Shown piece by piece: positions 26,777 through 35,726 of a DNA stretch of 64,000 bases. Both the position numbers and the translations under genes were made by a program. Each line of letters starts with the position of its first letter. Position 1 is the first letter of the stretch. The notes under the pieces were generated by a model. It was not told the DNA's origin and made no database searches. It saw only the letters and a program-made list of their open reading frames with translations. Source of the DNA: Pelosinus propionicus DSM 13327 (GTDB lineage Bacteria; Bacillota; Negativicutes; DSM-13327); the NCBI RefSeq assembly GCF_900114615.1, contig NZ_FOTS01000016.1, positions 1 to 64,000 on the forward strand, in the 5' to 3' direction.

Positions 26777-27862
26777 ATGAAGGTTGGAATTGTAGGACCG
26801 ATATCGAGGGACCGGATGGTATCACCAGATGGTAAGGTGGTAAGTAAATTAGGAGCCGTTGCTTATACTGTGTCAGCACTTGCAAAATTATTGGAGGGAA
26901 CAACCGATGGTGTTGTCTGTCTGTCCCATTTATCCCCAGAGGATATAAATGAAGCTCGTGAGTTGCTTAATCATCCAAACATTACAATGCCCATACTTGA
27001 TACATCATGTAAAAACGGGACGGAGATCGAGCTAAAACTTATTAACGATCATGAACGAATTAGCCATCAGATGCGCACGATGACACCCGTTTAGTCAGCA
27101 GAACTAAATTTGCTCGCCGATTGTGATTATCTTATATTGATGCCGCTGAACGAAACGGATATACCCCTGGATTGTATAAAAAAATTTCGTGAAACTTCTC
27201 GGGCAGAGATCTTCCTGGATGTTCACGGACTGATAACTGGTCTTGATAAAAACGCTAATCGTTATAAGAAAGACTGGGAACATGCAGATGAGTGGCTGAA
27301 AAACATTAACTTTTTAAAGATGAATGACAAGGAGGCGCAGTGGGCTGCGGGACGTTTGCTGGATAAACAGGAAGATTATGCACACTACGCAGCTGCCATG
27401 GTAAATATGGGCTTATCCACATGCTGGATCACTTTTGGTGATCAATCCTCCTTAATTGCCTGGCGGCGAAATGACCGGATATTTTGGGCAAATGTCCCGG
27501 TGGTCGATTTTGGGAAGATAGTCGATACTGTAGGGTGTGGTGACTCTGCTTCAGCAGGATTTATATATTCTTATGCAAAGCTACATAATCCGTTATTAGC
27601 CGTAGTATTAGGCAATACTTTCGGCTCAATAAAAGCGTCAATTTCCGGCATTGAAGAATTTCCATCAAAGACTGAAGTGCGTGATGTAGTAAATCAGCAC
27701 TATCGCAATTATCTCCATACGATGCTTGATGAGTTTCTCACTCAAGAACATGTAGTCGTCCACGAAATAAAGGAGGATCATATATATGAAAGTTCTCTGT
27801 ACAGCACAGATGGGCACCGGCACAATCATGGGGCAGACCATGCGCGTGGTAGCGATAGCTAA
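26777..27862 (+). pseudogene. PfkB-family carbohydrate kinase interrupted by an in-frame TAG
   Basis: The frame from ATG 26777 (after GGTGAAGAAG) reads MKVGIVGPISRD... to an amber codon at 27092-27094, then continues in the same frame with SAELNLLADCDYLILM to the PfkB signature DTVGCGDSASAGF (about residue 255 of the joined protein), where the catalytic Asp is present. No ribosome site restarts translation after the stop. The joined product would be about 360 residues, normal for PfkB kinases. The frame runs 77 bases into the next gene, so the natural end may be earlier. It is either a recent nonsense mutation, a sequencing error or, much less likely, readthrough. It would phosphorylate a sugar or nucleoside. 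Confidence 0.75.
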
Positions 27863-28973
27863 GGCTCTCCAACGCCGTGGGCATGAAGTAAAATTTCTAG
27901 CTAGTGGCAAGCTAATCCCCATTATCAAGAATTTTGGTATTGACGTTATTGAAATTGCCGATATGCCTGAATTCGATACGTTTGGGAACCAAGCAAACGA
28001 CTTGCGGCACAAGGAAGAGCACTTCAACAAGATGGAGCAGCTGATAGCTAGAATTGGCGAGATTGAAACGAATGCTGCTGCTCGCGAGCAGCCTGATCTC
28101 TTGCTTTGCGGCACAATCAGCGGTCCAAAGACAGGAAAAAGTTTGGGCATTCCTTCCCTATTAGTAGCGTTGCAAGCGCACGGTGCCAAGACGCTGGCTA
28201 TGTTTGCACAGCGACTGCAAGGTATAAAAAATCAGCTTTTCAGACCGCAGGAAGCAGCGGATCTTATCATTATTGAGGGGATGCCAGAAATAAGCGGCGG
28301 AGTAAGCTTCGAGGATCATTGGGAGAATTATGAGACCTTGAAAGAGAAGATATATTTTACTGGACCACTGTTAAACGAAAGCCCTAACGAGATGCCGTTA
28401 CGAGAGACGCTTAAGGAAAAACATATCGGCGCTGGCAATAAAACAATGGTGTATGTGACGATAGGAGGCGGTTCGTCGCTTATTGGTGAACAGTTCCTGC
28501 AGCTTGTCCTAGAGAGTCTAAAGATGCTTCCATGGTTGACGGGAGTTGTCTCTACGGGCATAGCTATATCGCCAGACAAGATAAAATCATTCAACCCACC
28601 TAATAATGTTGTCATTAGAGGATTCGTGCCAGGAACTGAGATGATTAAGGCTAGTGATGTAACTGTTTTTCATGGTGGATCGTCTACACTAATGACTTGT
28701 GTGGCTTGTGGAACACCAGCAGTGGTGATACCTTCCATGGCCGAGCAGGAAGATAATGCAGCTGTGCTGGCACAAAGCGGTGCGGGAATTGTTCTGGATA
28801 AGAAGACGATGACCCCGCAGATGTTGGCTGATGCAGTCCAGGCCATAGTAACTGATCCTGGCTATCGAGAGCAAGCCCAAAAACTAAAGTCCCTAGGGGA
28901 AAAATATGGCGGTGCGGAGGCAGCTGCTTCACTAGCAGAAAAATTCGTTGCCCAAAAGGCGGTTATTCAATGA
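27786..28973 (+). CDS. Glycosyltransferase (GT-B, MurG/UGT-like)
   Basis: A 395-residue nucleotide-sugar glycosyltransferase. The N-terminal Rossmann domain starts KVLCTAQMGTGTIMGQTMR with RGHEVKFL. The C-terminal donor-binding domain has FHGGSSTLMTCVACGTPAVV followed by EQEDNA, the usual UDP-sugar binding signature of GT1/GT28 families. AAAGGAGG precedes the ATG. It overlaps the end of the broken PfkB frame and shares a four-base overlap with the next gene. Together with the nucleotidyltransferase and the phosphoglucomutase-like gene it could make and transfer one activated sugar. The acceptor is unknown. Confidence 0.88.
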   Translation: MKVLCTAQMGTGTIMGQTMRVVAIAKALQRRGHEVKFLASGKLIPIIKNFGIDVIEIADMPEFDTFGNQANDLRHKEEHFNKMEQLIARIGEIETNAAAREQPDLLLCGTISGPKTGKSLGIPSLLVALQAHGAKTLAMFAQRLQGIKNQLFRPQEAADLIIIEGMPEISGGVSFEDHWENYETLKEKIYFTGPLLNESPNEMPLRETLKEKHIGAGNKTMVYVTIGGGSSLIGEQFLQLVLESLKMLPWLTGVVSTGIAISPDKIKSFNPPNNVVIRGFVPGTEMIKASDVTVFHGGSSTLMTCVACGTPAVVIPSMAEQEDNAAVLAQSGAGIVLDKKTMTPQMLADAVQAIVTDPGYREQAQKLKSLGEKYGGAEAAASLAEKFVAQKAVIQ

Positions 28974-29713
28974 AAGCCTTAATTTTGGCGGCTGGCAAAG
29001 GGACAAGATTGCGGCCGATAACTGATTTTATTCCCAAACCCATGGTACCGATTCATGGGAAGCCACTTCTGGAATGGGTTATTCTCCACCTAATGTCCTA
29101 TGGTATACAGGAGTATGTGGTAGCTGTCAGCTATTTTGCAGAACAAATCGAAAACTATTTTGGAGATGGCACTCGCTGGGGCATACGTATAGAATATAGC
29201 CATGGGCTCTCGCCAGCCGGCAAAGCAGGAGAAATTTGGCGCTGTCGCGAACTACTAACGAATGAACACCATTTTCTTGTTGTACCTGGAGATACAATTT
29301 GTCACTTGAATTACCATGCGTTCATGGATTTTCATGAACGGCAAGGCGGTATAGCTTCGGTGGCTTTATCTACTAAATATCGGCTGGAGGTTGGACTGGC
29401 AGAAGTAGCGAGTGACAGTAGAATTACAGCATTTCTTGAAAAAACGAATCTTGATAGGCCTGTAAGTACGGGATCGTACTTATTGGAATCATCGATTTTT
29501 CCCTATATTGAACGGTTTAATCCGTCAAAGAATGAAGTGGATTTGCCAGGCGATATTTTCCCGGTATTACTGCTAGAGGGGCAGCAGATCAACGGTTTTG
29601 TTAGTGAATATGAGTGGTGGGATATTGGGAAAATTAACGATTATGATACCTTTGCTCATATGCCTGTGCAACAAGCAAAGTCTATACTTTGTAGTTATAA
29701 AAATGTGTATTGA
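28970..29713 (+). CDS. Sugar-phosphate nucleotidyltransferase
   Basis: A 247-residue protein of the NTP_transferase family. The N-terminal ILAAGKGTRLRPITDFIPKP is the nucleotide-binding and catalytic loop, with the conserved Lys in PKPMVPIHGKP. VVPGDT holds a metal-binding Asp. Such enzymes make NDP-hexoses from a hexose-1-phosphate. It lacks the left-handed helix domain of GlmU-like proteins. The start overlaps the glycosyltransferase stop (ATGA), indicating coupling. It is followed by a beta-phosphoglucomutase-like gene that could supply its substrate. Confidence 0.9.
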   Translation: MKALILAAGKGTRLRPITDFIPKPMVPIHGKPLLEWVILHLMSYGIQEYVVAVSYFAEQIENYFGDGTRWGIRIEYSHGLSPAGKAGEIWRCRELLTNEHHFLVVPGDTICHLNYHAFMDFHERQGGIASVALSTKYRLEVGLAEVASDSRITAFLEKTNLDRPVSTGSYLLESSIFPYIERFNPSKNEVDLPGDIFPVLLLEGQQINGFVSEYEWWDIGKINDYDTFAHMPVQQAKSILCSYKNVY

Positions 29714-29740
29714 TCGTTTTTATAGTCAATAGATATCGAG

Positions 29741-30415
29741 GTGAACTGTATTAATACCCAATTTAAAGCTTTTATCTTTGATATGGACGGTGTACTTACC
29801 GATACTGTGGAATATCATTATCAATCTTGGCAAAAACTCGCCATAGAACTAAATCTTTCTTTTACAAGAAAAGATAACGAAAAAATATTGGGATTGTCGC
29901 GTCCGGATTCAATGAAAATCTTTCTTCAAGGACGACCGACTACCGAGTCTGAATTTCAACAATTATTGCAAAAGAAAAATGAGTGCTTTTTGCAATTGAT
30001 TGACAAGTTCTCACCAGCCAATCTCTTGCCGGGAGTCAGTAAACTGCTTAACACTATTAAACAAGCTGGTTTTAGATTGGCGGTAGCATCGTCAAGCAGG
30101 AATACTGAAATAGTCTTACATCGGTTGGAGATCGCCAAATTTTTTGACTCGATTTCCGACAGCAATATCATTCAGCATGCTAAACCAGCCCCCGACCTTT
30201 TCTTGGATGCTGCCCACCGCTTAGGAATGCTGCCGCGTGAATGCGTTGTTTTTGAAGATGCCGCAGCCGGGATTGAAGCTGGGCTATCAGCCGGAATGCT
30301 TGTAGTAGGAATTGGAGACATAAACTTAGTTGGCAGAGCCCACTTACGCTACTCTACAATGGCTGCAGTTAATTTGGAACAAATCCTAGCGTATCGTTTA
30401 GACGAGGAGATGTAA
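29741..30415 (+). CDS. HAD phosphatase/beta-phosphoglucomutase-like
   Basis: A 224-residue HAD subclass I protein. Motif I is FDMDGVLTDT (nucleophile and acid/base Asp), motif II lies in VASSS, motif III in KPAPD and motif IV in FEDAAAGIEAG. The cap region resembles beta-phosphoglucomutase (LGLSRPDSM). The start is uncertain: GTG 29741 has little ribosome site, while GAGGTG overlaps this GTG and could serve a start a few codons on. It closes the GT-nucleotidyltransferase operon, with a perfect-stem terminator at 30448-30506. It may convert hexose-6-phosphate to the 1-phosphate for the preceding enzyme (inference). Confidence 0.85.
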   Translation: MNCINTQFKAFIFDMDGVLTDTVEYHYQSWQKLAIELNLSFTRKDNEKILGLSRPDSMKIFLQGRPTTESEFQQLLQKKNECFLQLIDKFSPANLLPGVSKLLNTIKQAGFRLAVASSSRNTEIVLHRLEIAKFFDSISDSNIIQHAKPAPDLFLDAAHRLGMLPRECVVFEDAAAGIEAGLSAGMLVVGIGDINLVGRAHLRYSTMAAVNLEQILAYRLDEEM

Positions 30416-30447
30416 TGGATTGCCTCTACCTTGCTAATTTAGAAGAT

Positions 30448-30506
30448 CACCTAAAAAGAGATAGCTATTTGTCTAATAATGGACAATCGCTATCTCTTTT
30501 TAGGTG
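30448..30506 (+). terminator. Terminator after the glycosyltransferase operon
   Basis: Two 18-base arms (30448-30465 and 30489-30506) are exact complements and contain AAAAAG/CTTTTT. The loop holds a second small stem. The rest of 30416-30701 shows only the leader of the sigma-54 activator. Confidence 0.75.
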
Positions 30507-30701
30507 CAGATTGATTTCTGGTGTAAACAACAAAGCTATGTTATAATTTTATCCAAACTTCGAAACCTTCCGAAGCCAACGAATGTTTCGTGGGGAGTAT
30601 ATGAGACATATTTTAAACCATATCGTTTTGTAAAACGAAAGGTTAGGCTGATATTTGGATCTAGTTAAAGGGATTTTCAAAATGAATGTAGGAGAGCGAA
30701 A

Positions 30702-32558
30702 ATGGCTAAAATTAGTTTAATTGCACCCAATCAAGAAATAGCGGAATATGCTGTTCAAGCAAAAGAACTATATCACTGGGATTTTGATATTTGCATTGAG
30801 CTAATGGAGGCAGCTGTTCAAAAAGCTCTTTCTTTAAAAAATAAAGGAACAAAAATTATTATTTCACGTGGTGGAACGGCTTTGTGTTTGAAGAAGAAAT
30901 CACATCTTCCTGTTGTCGAGATCAAGATGACTTTGGGAGATGCGGCGTTAGCACTGCAAAAAGCGCAAAAATACGGCAACCGTTTTTTGTTTGTTGGATT
31001 CTCAAATCACTTACAAGAGTTAGATTCGCTGGGACCTCTTATGGGATTAGATATTGCACAAGTTGTAATTCAGAACTACCACGAAGCGGAAGAGGTTATT
31101 GCGAAGGCAAAAGAAGAAGGCGTGCATGCCATTATTGGCGGAGCTGTGCAATGTGAAATTGCCCGAAAACTGCACATACCTGCCGTATTTTTACATTCAG
31201 GCATACAGGCGATTCATAACGCTTATAATGAAGCCAAGGCTATGCTGGACCTTCTATCCAATGAAGAACGTAAAACAGAAGAATTGAAAACTTTATTAGA
31301 TAATACAGGGGAAGGCTTTGTTGCCATTGACAAAAAAAATAAAATCACCCTAGTGAATCAGTCGGCGTTACGAATGTTAAATTGTAAGAAAAAATCTGTA
31401 ATTGGTCAAACGCTTACAACCGCTTTACCCCTTATTGCAAACTTGAGTGATTCGTTACAGCAGGAAAATAGTGCGAAAGATGAAATTGTTATTGCTGAAA
31501 AAAAGATGTTTTTATACAATAAAATTTCGCTTTATGATCGTGGTGAAATCATTGGCGCTATCGCAACCTTGAAAGATGCCCAGAAACTATCAGAGGAAGA
31601 AAGAAAAATTCGTTTAAATCAGCATAACAGCGGGTTATATGCACGATATTATTTTCAAGATATTCTAGGGAAAAGCAGTTCCTTGAAAGAAGCGCAGCGG
31701 ATTGCGCAAAACTATGCTAAAGTACATTCGACCGTTCTTATTACAAGCGAGTCTGGAACTGGAAAAGAAATGTTTACCCAATCCATTCATAATGCTAGCA
31801 ATCGGAGGCAAGGGCCATTTGTTGCCATTAACTGCGCCGCTCTTGCGTCAACCATTTTAGAAAGTGAATTGTTCGGTTATGTAGAAGGTGCCTTTAGCGG
31901 TGCGAGAAAGGGCGGAAAAGCAGGTGTTTTTGAGCTGGCGCATGGTGGAACCATTTTTTTAGACGAAGTAGGGGAAATCACAGTTTCTTTGCAGGAAAAA
32001 TTGCTGCGTGTTTTGCAGGAACGTTCTGTAATGCGCCTAGGTGACGATAAAATTATCCCTGTGGATGTAAGAATTATTGCAGCTACGAATAAAGATTTGG
32101 TTCGTGAGGTAAAGGAAGGCCGCTTTCGGAAAGATTTATTTTTTCGCCTAAATGTCTTGCGATTGACGATTCCGCCGCTGAGAGAGCGAAAAAATGATAT
32201 TGTTCTTTTGGCCGAGGCTTTTTTGAAAAAATATGCACTTGCCGAACCTTTACTTTTTTCGACTGCTGTAGAAACACTATTAAAGCAGTACTCTTGGCCG
32301 GGGAATGTCAGAGAATTGGAAAACCTTATGGAAAGGCTTAGTATTACAGCGCTATTTGGAAAAATCACCGAAAATGATTTGCATGAATATTTTCTCGAAA
32401 TGGAAGGGCTGCAAGAAGAAGGGGGAAAAATAGCAAATTTAGATTGTGTTAAAGTAGAACAAGTCCTTTCTCAAGTTCAAGGCAACAAAACAAAAGCAGC
32501 TAAACTTCTCGGGATTCATAGAAGTACGTTATGGCGTCTGTTGAATGAAAAACAATAA
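30702..32558 (+). CDS. Sigma-54-dependent activator with PrpR N-terminal domain
   Basis: A 618-residue enhancer-binding protein. Residues 1-185 resemble the PrpR_N sensory domain (TKIIISRGGTALCLKK), about 200-300 form a PAS domain, about 325-540 the AAA+ sigma-54 interaction domain, and about 575-615 a Fis-type HTH (NKTKAAKLLGIHRSTLWR). Walker A is SESGTGKE instead of the usual GESGTGKE, and the sigma-54 contact loop reads GAFSGA instead of GAFTGA; Walker B is GGTIFLDEV. GTAGGAGAG precedes the ATG. It stands just before a -24/-12 promoter driving dicarboxylate genes, its likely target. The ligand is perhaps a carboxylic acid. Confidence 0.92.
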   Translation: MAKISLIAPNQEIAEYAVQAKELYHWDFDICIELMEAAVQKALSLKNKGTKIIISRGGTALCLKKKSHLPVVEIKMTLGDAALALQKAQKYGNRFLFVGFSNHLQELDSLGPLMGLDIAQVVIQNYHEAEEVIAKAKEEGVHAIIGGAVQCEIARKLHIPAVFLHSGIQAIHNAYNEAKAMLDLLSNEERKTEELKTLLDNTGEGFVAIDKKNKITLVNQSALRMLNCKKKSVIGQTLTTALPLIANLSDSLQQENSAKDEIVIAEKKMFLYNKISLYDRGEIIGAIATLKDAQKLSEEERKIRLNQHNSGLYARYYFQDILGKSSSLKEAQRIAQNYAKVHSTVLITSESGTGKEMFTQSIHNASNRRQGPFVAINCAALASTILESELFGYVEGAFSGARKGGKAGVFELAHGGTIFLDEVGEITVSLQEKLLRVLQERSVMRLGDDKIIPVDVRIIAATNKDLVREVKEGRFRKDLFFRLNVLRLTIPPLRERKNDIVLLAEAFLKKYALAEPLLFSTAVETLLKQYSWPGNVRELENLMERLSITALFGKITENDLHEYFLEMEGLQEEGGKIANLDCVKVEQVLSQVQGNKTKAAKLLGIHRSTLWRLLNEKQ

Positions 32559-32565
32559 TTCCTTG

Positions 32566-32615
32566 AAAAAGCGTTGCAAGAAACATTTTAAATGTTTCTT
32601 GCAACGCTTTTTGTT
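32566..32615 (+). terminator. Terminator/palindrome after the sigma-54 activator
   Basis: AAAAAGCGTTGCAAGAAACATTT pairs with its complement across TA, ending in TTTTTGTTTTT. A 22-23 bp stem makes a strong terminator. Because it lies about 90 bp before the sigma-54 promoter, the same palindrome could serve as the enhancer site. Confidence 0.75.
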
Positions 32616-32678
32616 TTTGCAAATCAGGAGAAAAGATAAGAAAGGCAGAAAAAACAGACTATTTTTTAAATTTAAATA

Positions 32679-32696
32679 TTGGCATATAACTTGCAT
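32679..32696 (+). promoter_or_regulatory. Sigma-54 (-24/-12) promoter
   Basis: TTGGCATATAACTTGCAT has GG and GC separated by exactly ten bases, as required (consensus TGGCAC-N5-TTGCA). It lies 123 bp before the symporter gene and right after a sigma-54 activator gene. Confidence 0.85.
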
Positions 32697-32818
32697 ATAT
32701 TTATGCGCGTATGGATTTAAGGAGGGGGGATATTTCAAGTTGCAATTCATGATGGCATTTGAAAAGGCTGCAAAGATGGATAACTTCGGATAAAGAATAG
32801 ACAAGGGGGATAATTAGA

Positions 32819-34084
32819 ATGAAAAAAATTGGACTACCTATTCAAATTTTTCTGGGCCTTTTCTTTGGTGTACTCGTTGGGGTGGTATTTTATAAACATC
32901 CTGGGGTCGAGACTTATCTAAAACCCATGGGCGAGATTTTTTTGCATTTAATTAAAATGATTGTAATTCCTATTATTTTTTCGAATATTGTGGTTGGCGT
33001 TGCAGGATTAGGCAGTGCAAAGCGCCTTGGGACACTTGGATTTAGAACTATTCTATATTTTGAAATCGCTACCACTGTAGCGATTGTAATCGGTCTTTTA
33101 TTTGCAAATATGTTCCACCCAGGTACAGGCGTTGACATGAGTGCTCTCTCCAAAGGAGACATTTCAAAATACGTGGCAACTGAACAGCAGATGGCTAAGG
33201 GCAGTCATATGGACTTTATTATCAATATTGTTCCCACGAATGTGTTTGGCGCGATGGCAAAAGGAGAGCTATTACCTGTTATTTTCTTCTCTGTCCTGTT
33301 AGGTATAAGTCTCGCCACTATGGGTGAGAAGGCAAAGCCTGTGCTGGCGTTCTTCAAAAGCTTTTCTGAAGCTATGGTCTATATGGTTAGAATGATCCTT
33401 AAAGTTGCTCCGTTTGGAGTATTTGGTTTAATCGGCGTAACCGTTTCCAAGTTTGGAGCGGCTGCACTAATTCCATTAGCAAAATTAATCCTTGCAACGT
33501 ATGCTGCGTATCTAGTCTTTATTGTTGTCTGCTTTGGATTAGTAGCCAAATTATTTAAAATCGATTTAATCGAGTTTTTGAAAATTCTTAAGGCGGAATT
33601 AATTCTTGTTTTTTCTACGGCAAGTTCTGAATCGGTTCTACCTCAGGTAATGCAAAAATTAGAGGATTATGGATGTCCTAAAGCGATTGTTGCATTTGTT
33701 GTTCCCATTGGATATTCCTTTAATACAGATGGGTCCTGTATCTATTTGTCTCTTGCTTCCGTTTTTATTGCTCAGCTTTACGGCATCGACATGCCGCTAA
33801 GTGCTCAAATCCTATTAATAGTAGTTCTTATGGTTACTTCCAAAGGAGTCTCCGGAGTTGCCGGCGGAGCATTCGTGGTACTTCTCTCTTCTTTGGCATC
33901 AGCAGGACTTCCCCTTGAAGGTGTAGCTTTTATCGCAGGCATTGATTTTGTCTTAAATATGGGCCGGGCTACTATTAATGTACTTGGAAATGCTTTAGCA
34001 ACCATAGTCATTACGAAATGGGAAAACCAATTTGATTATGAAAAGAATAAAGCATACCTTGCGCTCAGTGATAGTACTGTTTAG
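32819..34084 (+). CDS. Dicarboxylate/amino acid:cation symporter (DAACS)
   Basis: A 421-residue carrier with about eight membrane segments and the DAACS reentrant motifs: FSTASSESVLPQVMQKLE (serine-rich loop), PIGYSFNTDGSCIYLSL, and the C-terminal GIDFVLNMGRATINVLGN substrate-binding helix. Family members (GltP, DctA) take up glutamate, aspartate or C4-dicarboxylates with H+ or Na+. With a fumarase/tartrate dehydratase downstream and a sigma-54 promoter upstream, C4-dicarboxylate uptake is the likely role. AAGGGGG lies about twelve bases before the ATG. Confidence 0.92.
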   Translation: MKKIGLPIQIFLGLFFGVLVGVVFYKHPGVETYLKPMGEIFLHLIKMIVIPIIFSNIVVGVAGLGSAKRLGTLGFRTILYFEIATTVAIVIGLLFANMFHPGTGVDMSALSKGDISKYVATEQQMAKGSHMDFIINIVPTNVFGAMAKGELLPVIFFSVLLGISLATMGEKAKPVLAFFKSFSEAMVYMVRMILKVAPFGVFGLIGVTVSKFGAAALIPLAKLILATYAAYLVFIVVCFGLVAKLFKIDLIEFLKILKAELILVFSTASSESVLPQVMQKLEDYGCPKAIVAFVVPIGYSFNTDGSCIYLSLASVFIAQLYGIDMPLSAQILLIVVLMVTSKGVSGVAGGAFVVLLSSLASAGLPLEGVAFIAGIDFVLNMGRATINVLGNALATIVITKWENQFDYEKNKAYLALSDSTV

Positions 34085-34172
34085 ATTTGTGAGCCATTGA
34101 CCAAGGCCAGAAGCCTTGAGCAATATATCATCTCGGGTTTCCGAGCGAATAGATATTTTTTAGGAGGTTTTA

Positions 34173-35021
34173 ATGATGAGTAGAATTTTAAACACAGAAG
34201 TCGTTGTCCCAGTTATTGAAAGACTTGTAAAAAAAGCCTGTTGTGAATTAAATGATAATGTCATGGAGGCATTTCGCAGTGCTTGTGAACAGGAAGAGTC
34301 TGTTCTGGGTAAAGAAACAATTCAGATCTTAATTGAAAATGGCGAATATGCCAAGCGTGAACAAATGGCTTGCTGTCATGATACAGGCGCAGCTGTCGTT
34401 ATTATGGAAATCGGACAAAATGTCGCCTGGGAGGGTAAACCTCTCAAAGAACAAGTAAACGAAGGCGTTCGTCAAGGTTATGAAAAAGGAAATCTGCGAA
34501 AATCGATGGTAGCCGATCCTTTAGAACGGGTTAATACCAATGATAATACTCCGGCTATTTTGCATACGGAAATTGTCGAAGGTGATACGGTTACGATTAC
34601 AGTTATGCCAAAAGGTGGCGGCAGTGAAAATATGGGCGCCTTTAAAACTCTCTTGCCTGGTCAAGGCATACAAGGCGTAAAGGACTTTGTTTTAGAAGTT
34701 GTCAAAAGGGTTGGCGGCAATCCTTGTCCGCCGTATATTATTGGTATTGGCGTTGGCGGAACAATGGACAAATGTGCTGTAATGGCTAAAAAAGCCTTGA
34801 TTCGGCCAATTGGAAAAAGAAATGCCAAACCTTTATATGCAGAGTTGGAAAAAGAGATTCTAGATGCTGTAAATAACACAGGAATTGGACCATTAGGAAT
34901 GGGCGGGCGAATTACGGCTCTTGATGTTCACATTGATTATTATCCCTGTCACATTACGGCATTGCCTGTTGCTGTAAATTTTCAATGTAATGCAGCTCGT
35001 CAGGCGACGGAAACCATTTAA
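34173..35021 (+). CDS. Class I fumarate hydratase / tartrate dehydratase, alpha subunit
   Basis: A 282-residue protein matching the N-terminal (alpha) half of class I fumarases and TtdA. Conserved Cys ligands for the 4Fe-4S cluster are visible in CCHDTGAAVV, GGNPCPPY and in YPCHITALPVAVNFQC. PKGGGSENMGAFKTLLPG is a hallmark segment. Such enzymes are oxygen sensitive. AGGAGG precedes two adjacent ATG codons (34173 and 34176); the second has the better spacing. The beta subunit follows 27 bp later. Sequence alone does not separate fumarase from L(+)-tartrate dehydratase. Confidence 0.9.
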   Translation: MMSRILNTEVVVPVIERLVKKACCELNDNVMEAFRSACEQEESVLGKETIQILIENGEYAKREQMACCHDTGAAVVIMEIGQNVAWEGKPLKEQVNEGVRQGYEKGNLRKSMVADPLERVNTNDNTPAILHTEIVEGDTVTITVMPKGGGSENMGAFKTLLPGQGIQGVKDFVLEVVKRVGGNPCPPYIIGIGVGGTMDKCAVMAKKALIRPIGKRNAKPLYAELEKEILDAVNNTGIGPLGMGGRITALDVHIDYYPCHITALPVAVNFQCNAARQATETI

Positions 35022-35048
35022 AATTAAACAGATAAGGGGTGGATCTTT

Positions 35049-35591
35049 ATGGAATTAACATTGCCATTAACGAAGGAGCAGGTAAAAATACTGAAAGTCG
35101 GTGATGTCGCTTATTTGACAGGGTATGTTTATACCTGTCGTGATGCCGCGCATAAAAAAATTCAGGAAGCTCTTGAAAGAGGTGAAAAATCGCCTGTCGA
35201 TTGGCAGGATCAGTTAGTGTATTATGCAGGTCCTTGTCCGGCGAAACCGGGGAAAGTATTTGGTTCTAACGGGCCGACGACAGCAGCACGCATGGATCCT
35301 TTTGTTGAAATGATGTTTCAGCAAGGAATGATTGCTATGCTCGGAAAAGGAGATCGTGCCGAGTATGTCGCTGATCTATGTAAGCAGTATGGCGGCGTAT
35401 CTTTTTTAGGAATTGGCGGAGCTTCGGCAATTAATGCAGATCGTGTTAAATCAGTTGAAATTGTTGCATATGGAGAGCTGGGGACAGAATCTATAAAAAA
35501 ATTATATTTTGATCGCTATCGCGTAATTGTAGGTATTGATACAGAGGGGAATGTCCTGCAGCAACAAGAAGTGCCCAAATATAAACGCTAA
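35049..35591 (+). CDS. Class I fumarate hydratase / tartrate dehydratase, beta subunit
   Basis: A 180-residue protein matching the C-terminal (beta) half of class I fumarases and TtdB. LKVGDVAYLTGYVYTCRDAAHKK and YYAGPCPAKPGKVFGSNGPTTAARMD are family signatures, and GIGGASAIN follows. It must pair with the alpha subunit encoded just upstream. The ATG has AAGGGGTGG nearby. It is the last gene of the sigma-54 operon; two hairpins follow at 35600-35643 and 35644-35677. Confidence 0.9.
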   Translation: MELTLPLTKEQVKILKVGDVAYLTGYVYTCRDAAHKKIQEALERGEKSPVDWQDQLVYYAGPCPAKPGKVFGSNGPTTAARMDPFVEMMFQQGMIAMLGKGDRAEYVADLCKQYGGVSFLGIGGASAINADRVKSVEIVAYGELGTESIKKLYFDRYRVIVGIDTEGNVLQQQEVPKYKR

Positions 35592-35599
35592 GATGTTGT

Positions 35600-35677
35600 A
35601 AAAGTGCAGGATCGCTTTTTATTGTAGTAGTCCTGCACTTTTTCTTTTTGATGTCATGTAAAGAAGACATCAAAAAG
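35600..35677 (+). terminator. Tandem hairpins ending the dicarboxylate operon
   Basis: AAGTGCAGGA (from 35601) pairs with TCCTGCACTT (35631-35640), followed by a T-run. A second perfect 12-bp stem (CTTTTTGATGTC 35644-35655 with GACATCAAAAAG 35666-35677) follows at once. Confidence 0.8.
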
Positions 35678-35726
35678 GCGTAAACAAAATATCTATCTTG
35701 CAAAGAGGCAGAACGGATGAGCATGA

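Noticed and set aside
27092-27094. TAG as a pyrrolysine codon
   Set aside because: PfkB kinases are not known to use pyrrolysine, TAG ends other genes in this window, and no pyl genes are present here.
30510-30701. Riboswitch in the leader of the sigma-54 activator
   Set aside because: Small stems are present but I could not match any known riboswitch core.
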